Of a stretch of 64,000 nt of DNA, positions 45,756-54,358 are shown one piece after another; position 1 is the stretch's first letter; each line of letters begins with the position of its first letter. The translations under genes and the position numbers were made by a program. Under the pieces are notes generated by a model, which had not been told where the DNA came from, searched no databases, and worked only from the letters and a program-made list of their open reading frames with translations. Source of the stretch: Ramlibacter sp. (GTDB lineage: Bacteria > Pseudomonadota > Gammaproteobacteria > Burkholderiales > Burkholderiaceae_C); assembly GCA_021323335.1 (NCBI GenBank), contig JAJTCN010000019.1:1-64000 (forward strand), read 5' to 3'.

Positions 45756-45761
45756 TCATCG

Positions 45762-47072
45762 ATGTATGCATTGGTGGATGGCAACAACTTCTACGTGAGC
45801 TGCGAGCGCGTGTTCCGTCCCAGCCTCAACGGCCGCCCGGTTGTGGTCCTTTCCAACAACGACGGCTGCGCCATCGCCCGGAGCAATGAAGCCAAGGCGC
45901 TCGGCATCCGCATGGGCACTCCCTTCCACGAGATCCGGGCGCGGCTCGCCGACGCCGGGGTGGTGGCGTTGTCGGCCAATTTCACGCTCTACGGGGACAT
46001 GAGCAGCCGGCTGATGGCCATCGCCGCGGGACTCGGGCCCGTGCAGGAGGTCTACTCCATCGACGAGTGCTTCGTCGGGCTGGCCGGGGTGCGGGGCGAC
46101 CTCCACGAGCGCGCGGCGCGCCTGCGCCAGCGCGTCGCGCAATGGATCGGCATCCCCTGCGGCATCGGCATCGGGCCCACCAAGACGCTGGCCAAGCTGG
46201 CCAACCACGTCGCCAAGGATGCGGAACGCCGGCCCGGGGCCAGTTACCCCGGCGCGCTGGCGCAGGTGTGCGACCTCTCGCGGCTGCCCGCCGGCTGCAC
46301 GCCCGACCAGGTGCTGGCGGCCACCGCGGTCGGCGACGTGTGGGGCGTCGGGCCGCGCACCGGCAGCCAGCTGGAGGGCGACGGCATCCGCAGCGCGCTC
46401 GACCTGGCCCGCGCGGACGCCGGCAGCGTGCGCCGCCGCTTCGGGGTGGTGGTGGAGCGGACGGTGCGCGAGCTGCAGGGCGTGCCCTGCATCGGGCTCG
46501 AGGACGTGCCGCCGCCGAAGAAGGAGGTGGCCTGCACGCGCGCGTTCGGCGAACCGGTGCGAACGCTCGGCCCCCTGCAGGAGGCGGTGAGCGACTACGC
46601 CGCCCGGGCGGCCTTCAAGCTGCGCCTGCAGCGCACGCGCGCGGCGCAGGTGCTGGTGTTCATCCACACCAACCCATTCCGGCGCTCCGAGAAGCAGTAC
46701 GCGCGCAGCGCCACGGTGCCCCTGCGGCGGCCGAGCGACGACACGGCCGGCATCACGCAGGCCGCGCTGCGCGCGCTGCTGTCCATCTGGCAGCCCGGCT
46801 ACCGCATCCACAAGGCGGGCGTGATCCTGCTGGACCTGCAGGACGCCGGCGTGGAGCAGGGGGAACTGGCGCTGGAGGAGGATGCGGGACGCGTTGCGGG
46901 CAGCGGCTTGATGGCCGCCCTGGATCGCCTGAACGACCGCTACGGCCGCGGCACGGTGCAGGTGGCGAGCGCCGGCCTCGGCGGCGATGCGCGAAGCTGG
47001 ACGATGAAGCAGCAATGGCGCACGCCGCAGTACACGACGCGCTGGGAAGACCTGCCGGTGGCGCGGGCCTGA
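45762..47072 (+). CDS. umuC: DNA polymerase V catalytic subunit UmuC
   Basis: 436 residues of the Y-family polymerases. Metal-binding D6 ([17 protein letters not shown]) and D101/E102 ([11 protein letters not shown]), the fingers [12 protein letters not shown], the helix-hairpin-helix [12 protein letters not shown], and a C-terminal little-finger domain. ATG 45762 is chosen over ATG 45747 because the latter lies inside the LexA box and -10. It copies damaged DNA as UmuD'2C. Regulated by LexA through the box at 45739. It is separate from umuD, which has its own box 7 kb away. Confidence 0.94.
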   Translation: MYALVDGNNFYVSCERVFRPSLNGRPVVVLSNNDGCAIARSNEAKALGIRMGTPFHEIRARLADAGVVALSANFTLYGDMSSRLMAIAAGLGPVQEVYSIDECFVGLAGVRGDLHERAARLRQRVAQWIGIPCGIGIGPTKTLAKLANHVAKDAERRPGASYPGALAQVCDLSRLPAGCTPDQVLAATAVGDVWGVGPRTGSQLEGDGIRSALDLARADAGSVRRRFGVVVERTVRELQGVPCIGLEDVPPPKKEVACTRAFGEPVRTLGPLQEAVSDYAARAAFKLRLQRTRAAQVLVFIHTNPFRRSEKQYARSATVPLRRPSDDTAGITQAALRALLSIWQPGYRIHKAGVILLDLQDAGVEQGELALEEDAGRVAGSGLMAALDRLNDRYGRGTVQVASAGLGGDARSWTMKQQWRTPQYTTRWEDLPVARA

Positions 47073-47080
47073 GCCGCGGC

Positions 47081-47272
47081 TCAGTGATCCGGGTCGTCCA
47101 CCGGCGGCTCCGCCGGCCGGCCGGCATCCCGGTGCTCTTCCATCTTCTGCAGGGTCTTGAGCGCGCTCGCCGCCCCCTCGCCGCTATGGCTTTCGGTGGC
47201 CCATGCGGTTTTCGTCTCCGGCGAGCGGCCCTCTTTCGGAGGCGTTGCTGCCTTGTTGCTGCGTTTGGCCAC
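47081..47272 (-). CDS. Small hydrophilic hypothetical protein
   Basis: 63 residues from GTG 47272, preceded by AAGG. Lysine-, serine- and acid-rich (AKRSNKAATPPKEGRSPETK, then LKTLQKMEEHRDAGRPAEPP), no hydrophobic core, probably disordered. Convergent with umuC (8-nt gap). A GTAGGAC motif is about 75 nt upstream. I do not recognise it; short length keeps confidence moderate. Confidence 0.5.
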   Translation of the reverse strand: MAKRSNKAATPPKEGRSPETKTAWATESHSGEGAASALKTLQKMEEHRDAGRPAEPPVDDPDH

Positions 47273-47416
47273 GGTTACCTTGTCTGTACGACCCAGTCTG
47301 ACCGCTGGGCCACGAATGCCTGTCAGCCGGCATGCCCCATCCTCGGTAGGACAACTTCTCATCCATCGCAACGCACCGCCCGCGGCGACGGCTACCATCC
47401 GCCCAGGAGGACACCC

Positions 47417-48151
47417 ATGCCGGAAGCCGCAGCCGAATCCCTGTTCGTCGACCCCTCAGTGCGCAGCCTGCGATCCGACCTGGCGCTGGCGCTGCGCGCG
47501 GCGGCGCACCACGGGCTGGGCGAGGGGGTGTGCAACCATTTCAGCGTGGCGCTGCCGCAGCGTCCGGACTGGTTCCTGCTCAACCCGCGCGGGCTGCACT
47601 GGAGCGAGGTGCGCGAGGACGACATCGTGCTGGTGGACGCGCAGGGCCGCCGGCTGGCGGGCAGGCACCCGGTGGAGCCGACGGCCATGTTCATCCATGC
47701 GGCCGTCCACCGCATCGCGGGCAAGGTGTGCGTGATGCATACCCACATGCCGCACGCGACCGCCCTCACGCTGACCGACCTGCGCGGGCTGGACACGACG
47801 CTGTCGCAGGGGGCCATGCGCTTCCATGGGCGGGTGGCGGTCGACGCCGACTACAACGGGCTGGCGCTCGACGCCTCGGAAGGCGAACGCATCGCCCGCG
47901 CCATGCACGGCGCCGACGTTGCCTTCCTCGGCAACCACGGGGTGGTCGTCTGCGGCGAGCGGGTGGACCACGCGTTCGACGACCTCTACTACCTGGAGCG
48001 GGCCTGCCAGGCGCAGGTGATCGCGCTGTCCACCGGGCGCCCGCTGCAGCCGGTTCAGCCGGAGATCGCCGCCCGCGTCGCCGCCCAGACGCTGGGCGAG
48101 CGCCTGCAGTCCGAGCTGTTCTTCGCCAGCCTGCGCCGCATGCTGGGCTGA
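47417..48151 (+). CDS. Class II aldolase/adducin-family protein
   Basis: 244 residues. Zn-binding histidines are in CVMHTHMPHATAL with a further His in FLGNHGVVVCG, and the substrate-binding N-terminal segment is GVCNHFSVALP. Relatives cleave sugar phosphates (fuculose- or ribulose-phosphate) or decarboxylate hydroxy acids. RBS aggagg is 7 nt before ATG 47417. No sugar pathway surrounds it, so the substrate is open. Its 3' end overlaps the convergent DUF2917 gene by 97 bp. Confidence 0.85.
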   Translation: MPEAAAESLFVDPSVRSLRSDLALALRAAAHHGLGEGVCNHFSVALPQRPDWFLLNPRGLHWSEVREDDIVLVDAQGRRLAGRHPVEPTAMFIHAAVHRIAGKVCVMHTHMPHATALTLTDLRGLDTTLSQGAMRFHGRVAVDADYNGLALDASEGERIARAMHGADVAFLGNHGVVVCGERVDHAFDDLYYLERACQAQVIALSTGRPLQPVQPEIAARVAAQTLGERLQSELFFASLRRMLG

Positions 48152-48378
48152 GGTTGCGGCGCCAGCTCGAAGGTGGACGGCCGGAAGGCGTAGACCAGCG
48201 CCCCGCGGCGCTCGCATGTCTCGAAGGTTTCGCCGGCTTCCAGCACCACGTCCTGCGGGTCGTGGTCGAGCGTGAGCCAGAGCGAGCCGGCGGTGCACAC
48301 GATGCGCACGGCCGATGCGTCCGGGACGCTGAAAAGCTGCCGCGCGGGCAGGACATGGGTGGTGGTGGCGGGGTCCAT
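48055..48378 (-). CDS. DUF2917 family protein
   Basis: 107 residues from ATG 48378 with RBS ggag. The core (LPARQLFSVPDASAVRIVCT, GSLWLTLDHDPQDVVLEAGE) is the small beta-barrel DUF2917 pattern. The last 30 residues lie inside the convergent aldolase gene and are basic and unconserved-looking. Divergent from a LysR gene across 72 nt, which suggests control by it. Function unknown; DUF2917 genes are frequently paired with LysR genes in this order of bacteria. Confidence 0.72.
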   Translation of the reverse strand: MDPATTTHVLPARQLFSVPDASAVRIVCTAGSLWLTLDHDPQDVVLEAGETFETCERRGALVYAFRPSTFELAPQPQPSMRRRLAKNSSDCRRSPSVWAATRAAISG

Positions 48379-48387
48379 CGCAGCTCC

Positions 48388-48416
48388 TTTGCATGCAATC
48401 TGCGAATGAATATACT
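48388..48416 (+). promoter_or_regulatory. Candidate promoter of the LysR gene with overlapping palindrome
   Basis: -35 TTTGCA (48388-48393) and -10 TATACT (48411-48416) with 17-bp spacing. The palindrome TTGCATGCAA (48389-48398) overlaps the -35, and TTTGCATGG/GCATGCA recur at 48447-48465, as expected for LysR-type binding sites controlling both divergent genes. Confidence 0.55.
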
Positions 48417-48450
48417 GAGGCGACCTCCATTGCAGAAACGGTGAATTTGC

Positions 48451-49434
48451 ATGGTTCGCATGCATTCCGGGAATGCGAACGCCGCGCCCGCGCCGCGTTC
48501 GCGGCAACTGCGGCTGGACCTGCTGCACACCTTCGAGGCTGCCGCGCGGCATCTCAGTTTCACGCGCGCCGGCGACGAACTCGCGCTGTCCCAGTCGGCG
48601 GTGAGCCGGCAGGTGCAGCAGCTGGAAGAGAGCGTGGGCGCCGCCTTGTTCGAGCGCCGGCACCGCGCGCTGGCCCTGACCGAAGCCGGCCTCATCCTGC
48701 GGCGCGCGGTGGAGGACAGCCTGGAACGCCTGCGCGATGCGGCGGCGCGCGTGCGCACCCATACGGGCCGCCGCCAGGTGACGGTGACCTGCACTCCGGG
48801 CTTCGCCTCGTTCTGGCTGATCCCGCGGCTCGCGCGCTTCACCTCGGCGCAGCCGGAGGTCGAAGTGCGCGTCGCGGCCACGCTGAAGCTGGTCGACCTG
48901 GAACGGGACAACGTCGACCTGGCCGTGCGCTTCGTGCCGGCCGCGCAGGGCGTGGGGCCCGTGCTGTTCGAGGAGGAAGTGCAGCCGATGTGCGCGCCGC
49001 AGCTGCTCAAGGACAGGGCACGGCCCCTGCGCACGCCGGCCGACCTGGAGCAGCACACGCTGCTGACCATCGACATGCACGACGGCTCGCTGACGGTGGA
49101 CTGGGAGCCCTGGCTGCAGCTGATGGGCCTGGCCAGCGTGCACATGGCGCATGCGGTGCGCTTCACCCACTACACCGATGCGGTCGCTGCGGCCGTGGCC
49201 GGGCAGGGCGTGGTCATCGGGCGTTTGCCGCTGCTCGCGGACCTCGTGCGGCAGAAGAAACTGGTGGCGCCGTTCCGCACGCCCGCCGCCTCCCGGCGCG
49301 GCTACTTCGTCACGCTCGCCCCGCAAGCGCAGCACAATCCCGCGGCGCGCGCCTTTGCCGACTGGCTGGTCATGGAGGCGGGCCAGCCCGGGGCGAAGGA
49401 GATGCAGGCGCCGCGGCCGCCAGGCGCACGCTGA
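48451..49434 (+). CDS. LysR-family regulator (GcvA-like)
   Basis: 327 residues. HTH: LLHTFEAAARHLSFTRAGDELALSQSAVSRQVQQLEESVG, followed by ALFERRHRALALTEAG. The effector domain (CTPGFASFWLIPRLARF) is of the GcvA subgroup. Adjacent divergent DUF2917 gene is the likely target. Its 3' end overlaps the convergent lipoprotein gene by 65 bp. Confidence 0.88.
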   Translation: MVRMHSGNANAAPAPRSRQLRLDLLHTFEAAARHLSFTRAGDELALSQSAVSRQVQQLEESVGAALFERRHRALALTEAGLILRRAVEDSLERLRDAAARVRTHTGRRQVTVTCTPGFASFWLIPRLARFTSAQPEVEVRVAATLKLVDLERDNVDLAVRFVPAAQGVGPVLFEEEVQPMCAPQLLKDRARPLRTPADLEQHTLLTIDMHDGSLTVDWEPWLQLMGLASVHMAHAVRFTHYTDAVAAAVAGQGVVIGRLPLLADLVRQKKLVAPFRTPAASRRGYFVTLAPQAQHNPAARAFADWLVMEAGQPGAKEMQAPRPPGAR

Positions 49435-50047
49435 CCGCCCGCGACCAGCCTTGTCCCACCGTATAGCGGGACGCCTGCGTTTCGCGCTCGTCGAAGCCGC
49501 TCGGCCACTGTGCCGTGACGTTGCCTGCCGCGTCCATCTCCAGCCGGGGCGGCGTGGCCTGCCCCGGTGGCCGGGGCAGGGCTCCGGGCATGACGTCCGG
49601 GACGCTCCAGCCCGCCGCCGGCTCGAAGCGGCTGAATCGCAGGCTCTGGATGCTGCCCACGGTGTGCCGCCACACCGCCATCGCGGTGCCTGCGGCATTG
49701 GCGACCAGTTGCGCGTCGCTCGCTTCGCCAAACAGGCTCTCCAGCGGCTGGGGCGGCGACCACCCGCTGGTGGGCGCATAGGTCGATGCCATGGGCTGGT
49801 GATCCTGGATCCAGACCGCCACCGCATGGTCCTCGCCGGCGGGCGTCACGTGGCCGGGCGCGTCGGCGGGCAGGCGTGGGTACGGGATCGTGCGGCCGCG
49901 CGCGTCGGTGAGCGCCGGTGCCGACGCTTCGCGCGGCCGGCCGTCGCTGCCTCCCATGATGGCGGTGTGATCGTCATGCGTGTCGTCGCAAGCCGCGACG
50001 GCGGCGGCGGCGAGGGCCAGCGCCAGGACGGCACGCTGGAACTGCAT
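49370..50047 (-). CDS. Predicted lipoprotein with three AVW-x-GW repeats
   Basis: 225 residues. Signal peptide ending in AVAAC (lipobox). Three repeats of about 40 residues are visible: HAVAVWIQDHQPMASTYAP then SGW, TAMAVWRHTVGSIQSLRFSR then AAGW, and NVTAQWPSGFDERETQASRY then GQGW. Such blade-like motifs occur in long extracellular beta-propeller proteins; here only three are present, which may be too few to close a propeller alone. The C-terminal proline-rich tail overlaps the LysR gene. Function unknown. Confidence 0.65.
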   Translation of the reverse strand: MQFQRAVLALALAAAAVAACDDTHDDHTAIMGGSDGRPREASAPALTDARGRTIPYPRLPADAPGHVTPAGEDHAVAVWIQDHQPMASTYAPTSGWSPPQPLESLFGEASDAQLVANAAGTAMAVWRHTVGSIQSLRFSRFEPAAGWSVPDVMPGALPRPPGQATPPRLEMDAAGNVTAQWPSGFDERETQASRYTVGQGWSRAVSVRLAAAAPASPSPRAGPPP

Positions 50048-50060
50048 GGCGCCGGGGCGA

Positions 50061-51029
50061 TCAGCCGGCCTTGCGGCGCGAGGCGGGCTTGGCGCTGGCC
50101 CGCGCGGTGGCCGGCGACTTGCGCGCCGCGGCCTTCTTCAGCGGGACGGCCTCGTCGTTGGCCGCGGCTTCCTCGCGCTTGCCCGCCGTCTTCTTCGCCG
50201 CAGCCGGCGCGGCGGCCGGCGTTTTCGCATTGCCCTTCAGGCTGCGCCGCAGCAGCTCCGTGAGGTCGATGACTTCCGCCGTCGGCTGGACATCCTCGCC
50301 CGGCACCGGGGCGACGGTGCGCAGGCCGCCTTCGCGCGACTTTTCCTCCACCAGCGCCATCAGCTTCTCGCGGAACTCGTCATGGAACAGGTCCGGCTGC
50401 CAGTCGCCCGCCATGGCGTCGACCAGCTGCTCGGCCATCTTCAATTCGGCCGCGCTGACCGTGACGCTTTCGTCCGGCCAGGCCAGGCCCGCGGTATCGC
50501 GGACTTCGTCCGACCAGCGCAGCAGGTTCAGCGCCAGGCCGTTGCCGTGCGGGATCAGCATCGCCAGGTGCTGCTTGGTGGAGATCACCACCTTGGCGAT
50601 GCCGACCTTGCCGGTGCGCTTGAGGGTCTCCCGCAGCAGCGCGAACGGTTTCTGCCCGCCCTTGCCCGCGGGGCTGACGTAATAGGGCTTGTTGAAGTAG
50701 ACCGCCGCGATCTGCTCGCGGTCGACGAAGGCCTCGATGTCGATCGTCTGCGTGGAGCGAGGCAGCGCCGCCTTGATCTCGTCGGGGGAGAGCACCACGA
50801 ACTGGTCCTTCTCCACCTCGAAGCCCTTGACGATTTCCTCGCGCGCCGTGGCTTCGCCGGTGTTCTTGTTCACCTGCTGGTTGCCCACGCGGGTCATGGT
50901 GGACTTGTCCAGAAGGTTGAACTTCATGCGGTTCTCGGCCGTCGCCGAGTGCAGCGTCACCGGGATGTGGACCAGCCCGAAGCTGATGGCGCCCTTCCAG
51001 AGCGTGCGGGAACTTGTGGGTGCGGGCAT
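50061..51029 (-). CDS. ku: Bacterial Ku, non-homologous end-joining protein
   Basis: 322 residues. Ku core: RTLWKGAISFGLVHIPVTL, YFNKPYYVSPAGKGGQKPFALL and LHSATAENRMKFNLLDK. The C-terminal ~60 residues are a lysine/alanine-rich basic tail (KKAAARKSPATARASAKPAS) of the kind that helps threading on DNA. It binds double-strand ends and recruits ligase LigD, which is not in the window. RBS aaggaa precedes ATG 51029. A TGTAGGAC octamer is about 60 nt upstream. Confidence 0.94.
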   Translation of the reverse strand: MPAPTSSRTLWKGAISFGLVHIPVTLHSATAENRMKFNLLDKSTMTRVGNQQVNKNTGEATAREEIVKGFEVEKDQFVVLSPDEIKAALPRSTQTIDIEAFVDREQIAAVYFNKPYYVSPAGKGGQKPFALLRETLKRTGKVGIAKVVISTKQHLAMLIPHGNGLALNLLRWSDEVRDTAGLAWPDESVTVSAAELKMAEQLVDAMAGDWQPDLFHDEFREKLMALVEEKSREGGLRTVAPVPGEDVQPTAEVIDLTELLRRSLKGNAKTPAAAPAAAKKTAGKREEAAANDEAVPLKKAAARKSPATARASAKPASRRKAG

Positions 51030-51119
51030 TCGGATTCCTTTGCCAATGGCAGCCCATCCACGTTAGGCAAGGGCGTGGGGCGAAACTGTAGGACGGCGCA
51101 GGCAGCCCGTGCAGGCGGG

Positions 51120-51584
51120 TCAGGGACAGGCGACCAGCGCGCCTTGCTGCGTGCACGTGCCGTTGGGGCCGAGCAGGTTCGGGCCGACGTGGCGCAGGTG
51201 GATGCCGTCGCTGGCCCAGCAGCCGCTGGCGTCGCAGAGCGCGGGCGCCGGTGGCCGGTCGATGGGGACGGGGGGCGGTGCAAGCACCGGTGGCGGCAGC
51301 GGCGCGACGCGCACCGGCACGACGATTTGCGGCGGTGGAACGGACACGGGCGGCAGCGCGACGCGGCCGGGACGTTGCGGGGGCGCCGCACTGCCGAGGC
51401 AGGTGGCGGCCGCGGTGCTGCGCAAGCCCTCGAGCGCGGCCGCGCCTGCGCTGGCGTCGCGGGCGGACTGCAGGCGCTCCAGCGCCTGCGCGCACGCCGG
51501 GGACTTGAGCGGGTCGTCGCCCTGCGCCGCCGCCGCGGCCGCCGCCGCCATGCAGGCGAGGAAGCAGGCACGCGCGGTCTTCAT
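51120..51584 (-). CDS. Exported hypothetical protein with Cys-rich C-terminal GPNLLGPNG motif
   Basis: 154 residues from ATG 51584; ATGs at 51593 and 51611 are alternatives. Signal peptide (ACFLACMAAAAAAAAQG), an Ala-rich helical region with two Cys, a proline-rich linker, and a compact C-terminal module ALCDASGCWASDGIHL followed by GPNLLGPNGTCTQQG. The four C-terminal cysteines probably form disulfides in the periplasm. I recall this terminal module in other Burkholderiales proteins but know no function. Confidence 0.65.
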   Translation of the reverse strand: MKTARACFLACMAAAAAAAAQGDDPLKSPACAQALERLQSARDASAGAAALEGLRSTAAATCLGSAAPPQRPGRVALPPVSVPPPQIVVPVRVAPLPPPVLAPPPVPIDRPPAPALCDASGCWASDGIHLRHVGPNLLGPNGTCTQQGALVACP

Positions 51585-51631
51585 GGGGTCCATCGCGGGC
51601 TTGTCCGACATGGCCAGGCGGGGTTGTTGGC

Positions 51632-51637
51632 TAGATT
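51632..51637 (+). promoter_or_regulatory. Candidate -10 element, 6 nt before ATG 51644
   Basis: TAGATT followed by GGCTGC and ATG. Confidence 0.4.
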
Positions 51638-51643
51638 GGCTGC

Positions 51644-51859
51644 ATGAAGTCCAGCGACACCCGCTCCAGCCGCGCAAAACTCGGTGAGCGCCCGACGTCC
51701 TCCGTTCCGGCCCGGCCCGACCACGGCGAGAACTCCTCGAGCACGATCATCGAGGCGCCGGCCCGACGCAAGAGGCGGCTGGATGCGCATGATTTTCCGG
51801 ATGGTGGGGGCAGCGGCGGCGCCGAGGCATTCAGCCGCAAGCGCCTGGGCAAGTCGTAG
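51644..51859 (+). CDS. Small basic hypothetical protein
   Basis: 71 residues, serine- and arginine-rich (MKSSDTRSSRAKLGERPTSS, then APARRKRRLDAHDFPDGGG), likely disordered. Codons have the high third-position GC of the neighbours and a -10-like TAGATT sits 6 nt before the ATG. No homology is recognised, so it could be a chance frame in the ku-xth interval. Confidence 0.4.
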   Translation: MKSSDTRSSRAKLGERPTSSVPARPDHGENSSSTIIEAPARRKRRLDAHDFPDGGGSGGAEAFSRKRLGKS

Positions 51860-51893
51860 CCGCCAATCTACCCCGCGGTCCCGGGCAGCTCTG

Positions 51894-51899
51894 TAGGAT
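51894..51899 (+). promoter_or_regulatory. Candidate -10 element of the exonuclease III gene
   Basis: TAGGAT, 12 nt before ATG 51912, giving a predicted leader of only about 6 nt. Confidence 0.4.
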
Positions 51900-51911
51900 C
51901 GGGCCGCACCG

Positions 51912-52727
51912 ATGAAGATCGCCACATTCAACGTCAACGGCATCAAGTCACGCCTGCCGCACCTGCTGCGCTGGCTCGCGCGCGAACAGCCCGATGTCGC
52001 CTGCCTGCAGGAGCTGAAAGCCCTCGACGGAGCGTTTCCGGCCGACGAAATCCGGCAGGCCGGCTACCACTCCCTCTGGAAGGGGCAGCGTTCGTGGAAC
52101 GGCGTGGCGATCCTGGCGCGCGGCACGGAGCCGGTGGAGATCCGGCGCAGCCTGCCGGGCGACGAGGCCGACGAGCAGAGCCGCTACCTGGAAGCCGCCG
52201 TCGACGGCATCGTCGTCGGCTGCCTGTACCTGCCCAATGGCAACCCGCAACCGGGCCCCAAGTTCGACTACAAGCTGGCGTGGTTCGAACGCTTCATCGC
52301 CCACGCCCGGACGCTGGCTGACTCGAAGCACCCGGTGATCCTGTGCGGCGACTACAACGTGGTGCCGACCGACGCCGACATCTACAACCCGCGCTCCTGG
52401 CGCAAGGACGCACTGCTGCAACCGGAGAGCCGCGAGTGCTACCGGCGCCTGCTGGCGCAAGGCTGGACCGATGCGATCCGCCACCTCCATCCCGATGCGC
52501 CGATCTACACCTTCTGGGACTACTTCCGCCAGCACTGGCAGCACGACTCCGGGCTGCGCATCGACCACCTGTTGCTCAATCGCACGCTGGCGCCGTCGCT
52601 GCGCGCGGCCGGGGTGGACAAATGGGTGCGCGGGGAAGAGAAGGCCAGCGACCACGCCCCCGCCTGGGTCGAGCTGGACACTTCCCTGCAGAAGCCGTCC
52701 CGGCCCGCGCGGAAGCGGGCGTCCTAG
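51912..52727 (+). CDS. xth: Exodeoxyribonuclease III / AP endonuclease
   Basis: 271 residues of the ExoIII/APE1 fold: metal ligand N7 region MKIATFNVNGIKSRL, E34 in CLQELKA, YLPNGNPQPG, GDYNVVPTDAD, the recognition helix TFWDYF and catalytic SDHAPAWVEL at the end. It removes 3' blocks and incises abasic sites in base-excision repair. Located 50 nt after a small ORF, with no strong RBS; the short predicted leader fits the other genes here. Confidence 0.93.
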   Translation: MKIATFNVNGIKSRLPHLLRWLAREQPDVACLQELKALDGAFPADEIRQAGYHSLWKGQRSWNGVAILARGTEPVEIRRSLPGDEADEQSRYLEAAVDGIVVGCLYLPNGNPQPGPKFDYKLAWFERFIAHARTLADSKHPVILCGDYNVVPTDADIYNPRSWRKDALLQPESRECYRRLLAQGWTDAIRHLHPDAPIYTFWDYFRQHWQHDSGLRIDHLLLNRTLAPSLRAAGVDKWVRGEEKASDHAPAWVELDTSLQKPSRPARKRAS

Positions 52728-52820
52728 GCAAATTCCCTAGCGGCGGCGGCCGCTTTCCCCTATCGCGCGGATGAGCACGTTCTGTTTTCATCCCGTTACG
52801 TTGTACATGGGAGAGAACAA

Positions 52821-53447
52821 ATGGGCGAGACGCCGAGCGACGCACTGTGGTTGGAAGCGCTTTCGGACAAGGTGCTGCACCAGTTGCCACCGAAGGTCTG
52901 GAAGGAACTGATCCTCGGCGCGGGGCGCGCCAGCATCCGGTTCGAGCAGCGGCAACTGACGCTGGTGCACGTCGATGCGCAGACGCCGGTCGGCCAGCCC
53001 GGCAGCGCCACCGAAGGCTTCTACCAGGAGCTGCAGCGCATCAATGCGCGCCATGACGGCCGCCTCGACCCCTATGTGGACGCCGCCGCCCTGGTCACGT
53101 TCGAGGATCCGCGCGCGGCCATGGGAATGGCCATGGAACTGCAGCGGTTCGCCGGCGACGTCCGGCTGCGCATCGGCATCGTCAGCGGCCCGTGCACGCT
53201 GGCTTTCTTCCGCGCGCAGGGGCGCCTGTGGTGCACCCCGCTGGGCGCGCAGCCCGCCCGCGCCGCGGAAGTCGCGGCCGCCGCCGTGATCGGGGGCATC
53301 GTGATTTCGCCGGAGGCCTATGCCTGCGACGACCTCGACACCCGGCCCGCCCCGCTGGACTTCGGCGCCGACTTCGAGGACTCCGAGCGCGACATGGCGT
53401 CGCTGGCCGCCGACCCGCCCGGCGTGGACGTCGACATCTCGGTCTAG
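52821..53447 (+). CDS. Class III cyclase-like domain lacking catalytic residues
   Basis: 208 residues with a strong RBS (gggagag). The pattern follows adenylate/guanylate cyclase domains: LTLVHVD (D52), DPYVDAAALVTFEDPRAAMGMAMELQRF (D87) and VRLRIGIVSGPCTLAF, then LWCTPLGAQPARAAEVAAAAVIGGIVISPEAY. The two metal-site [13 protein letters not shown] be kept, but where active enzymes have GDxVNxAARL this protein has GAQPARAAEV, so the transition-state Asn and Arg are missing. It is probably a non-catalytic regulator. The first 45 residues are helical and the tail is acidic. Confidence 0.6.
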   Translation: MGETPSDALWLEALSDKVLHQLPPKVWKELILGAGRASIRFEQRQLTLVHVDAQTPVGQPGSATEGFYQELQRINARHDGRLDPYVDAAALVTFEDPRAAMGMAMELQRFAGDVRLRIGIVSGPCTLAFFRAQGRLWCTPLGAQPARAAEVAAAAVIGGIVISPEAYACDDLDTRPAPLDFGADFEDSERDMASLAADPPGVDVDISV

Positions 53448-53452
53448 GGCGC

Positions 53453-54358
53453 TCAGCGCGCCTTGCGCGCGTCCTCGAGGTCGCGGATGCGCTGGCGCGC
53501 GTCGTCCCCCTCGGGGATCGGCTGGCCGCCATCGCGCCATGCGACGGCGGCCTTGAACCCTTCGGCCTGCGCATAGCGGCGGAACCAGAGTCCCTCGGGG
53601 TTGTGGCGGGTAATGCCGTCGAACAGCGTCGCCAGGCTCTGCGACTGCTCCAGCCCCATGTTCAGCATCACCTGGTTGACCACCATCTTGTGCATGGCGA
53701 GGTGGCTGCGCGGCACGCCCGCGATACGCTGGGCCAGCGCCATCGTGGCGCCGTCGAGCGCGGCCGCCGATACCGCATCGTTGGCGAGGCCCCAGGCGAA
53801 CGCCGTCCGCCCGTCGATGGTGTCGCCGGTGAACATGAGCTGCTTGGCGCGGGTGGGGCCGAGCCGGTACGTCCACATGGCGGTGGTCGGGCAACCCCAC
53901 ACCCGCGTGGGCATGTAGCCGATGCGCGCGTCCTCCGCCATCACCAGCAGGTCGCAGCACAGCGCGATGTCGCTGCCGCCGGCGACCGCATGGCCGTGCA
54001 CCTTGGCGATGGTGGGCTTGGGGCTGCGCCACAGGCTCATGAAGTCCTCGGTGTTGCGCTTCATGTAGGCGTAGTCGACCATCGGGTCCCAGGGCGCGCG
54101 CTCCTGCTGGCAGGGATGGTCGATCTCGCCCTGGCCGAACTGCGCCAGGTCGTAGCCGCCGCAGAAGCCCTTGCCCGCGCCTTCCACGACGATGACGTGC
54201 ACTTCGTCGTCGGCATTGGCCCAGTCCACGGCGGCGCGGATCTCGCGCGGCATCTCCTCGTTGATGGCGTTCAGCCGCTCCGGCCGGTTCAGGAGCAGGC
54301 GCGCGACGCGCGGTTGCGCGGCGTCCTTTTCGATCTGCAGGGTGCTGTAGCTGGGCAT
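53453..54358 (-). CDS. Enoyl-CoA hydratase/isomerase-family protein
   Basis: 301 residues, crotonase fold. Oxyanion-hole segments are [16 protein letters not shown] and [34 protein letters not shown]. An insertion of about 35 residues ([20 protein letters not shown]) after the first segment is found in a subgroup of crotonases. The exact reaction cannot be assigned; the Glu residues of classical hydratases are not clearly placed. RBS ggagac precedes ATG 54358, and a TAGACT -10 lies 30 nt before it. Confidence 0.85.
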   Translation of the reverse strand: MPSYSTLQIEKDAAQPRVARLLLNRPERLNAINEEMPREIRAAVDWANADDEVHVIVVEGAGKGFCGGYDLAQFGQGEIDHPCQQERAPWDPMVDYAYMKRNTEDFMSLWRSPKPTIAKVHGHAVAGGSDIALCCDLLVMAEDARIGYMPTRVWGCPTTAMWTYRLGPTRAKQLMFTGDTIDGRTAFAWGLANDAVSAAALDGATMALAQRIAGVPRSHLAMHKMVVNQVMLNMGLEQSQSLATLFDGITRHNPEGLWFRRYAQAEGFKAAVAWRDGGQPIPEGDDARQRIRDLEDARKAR

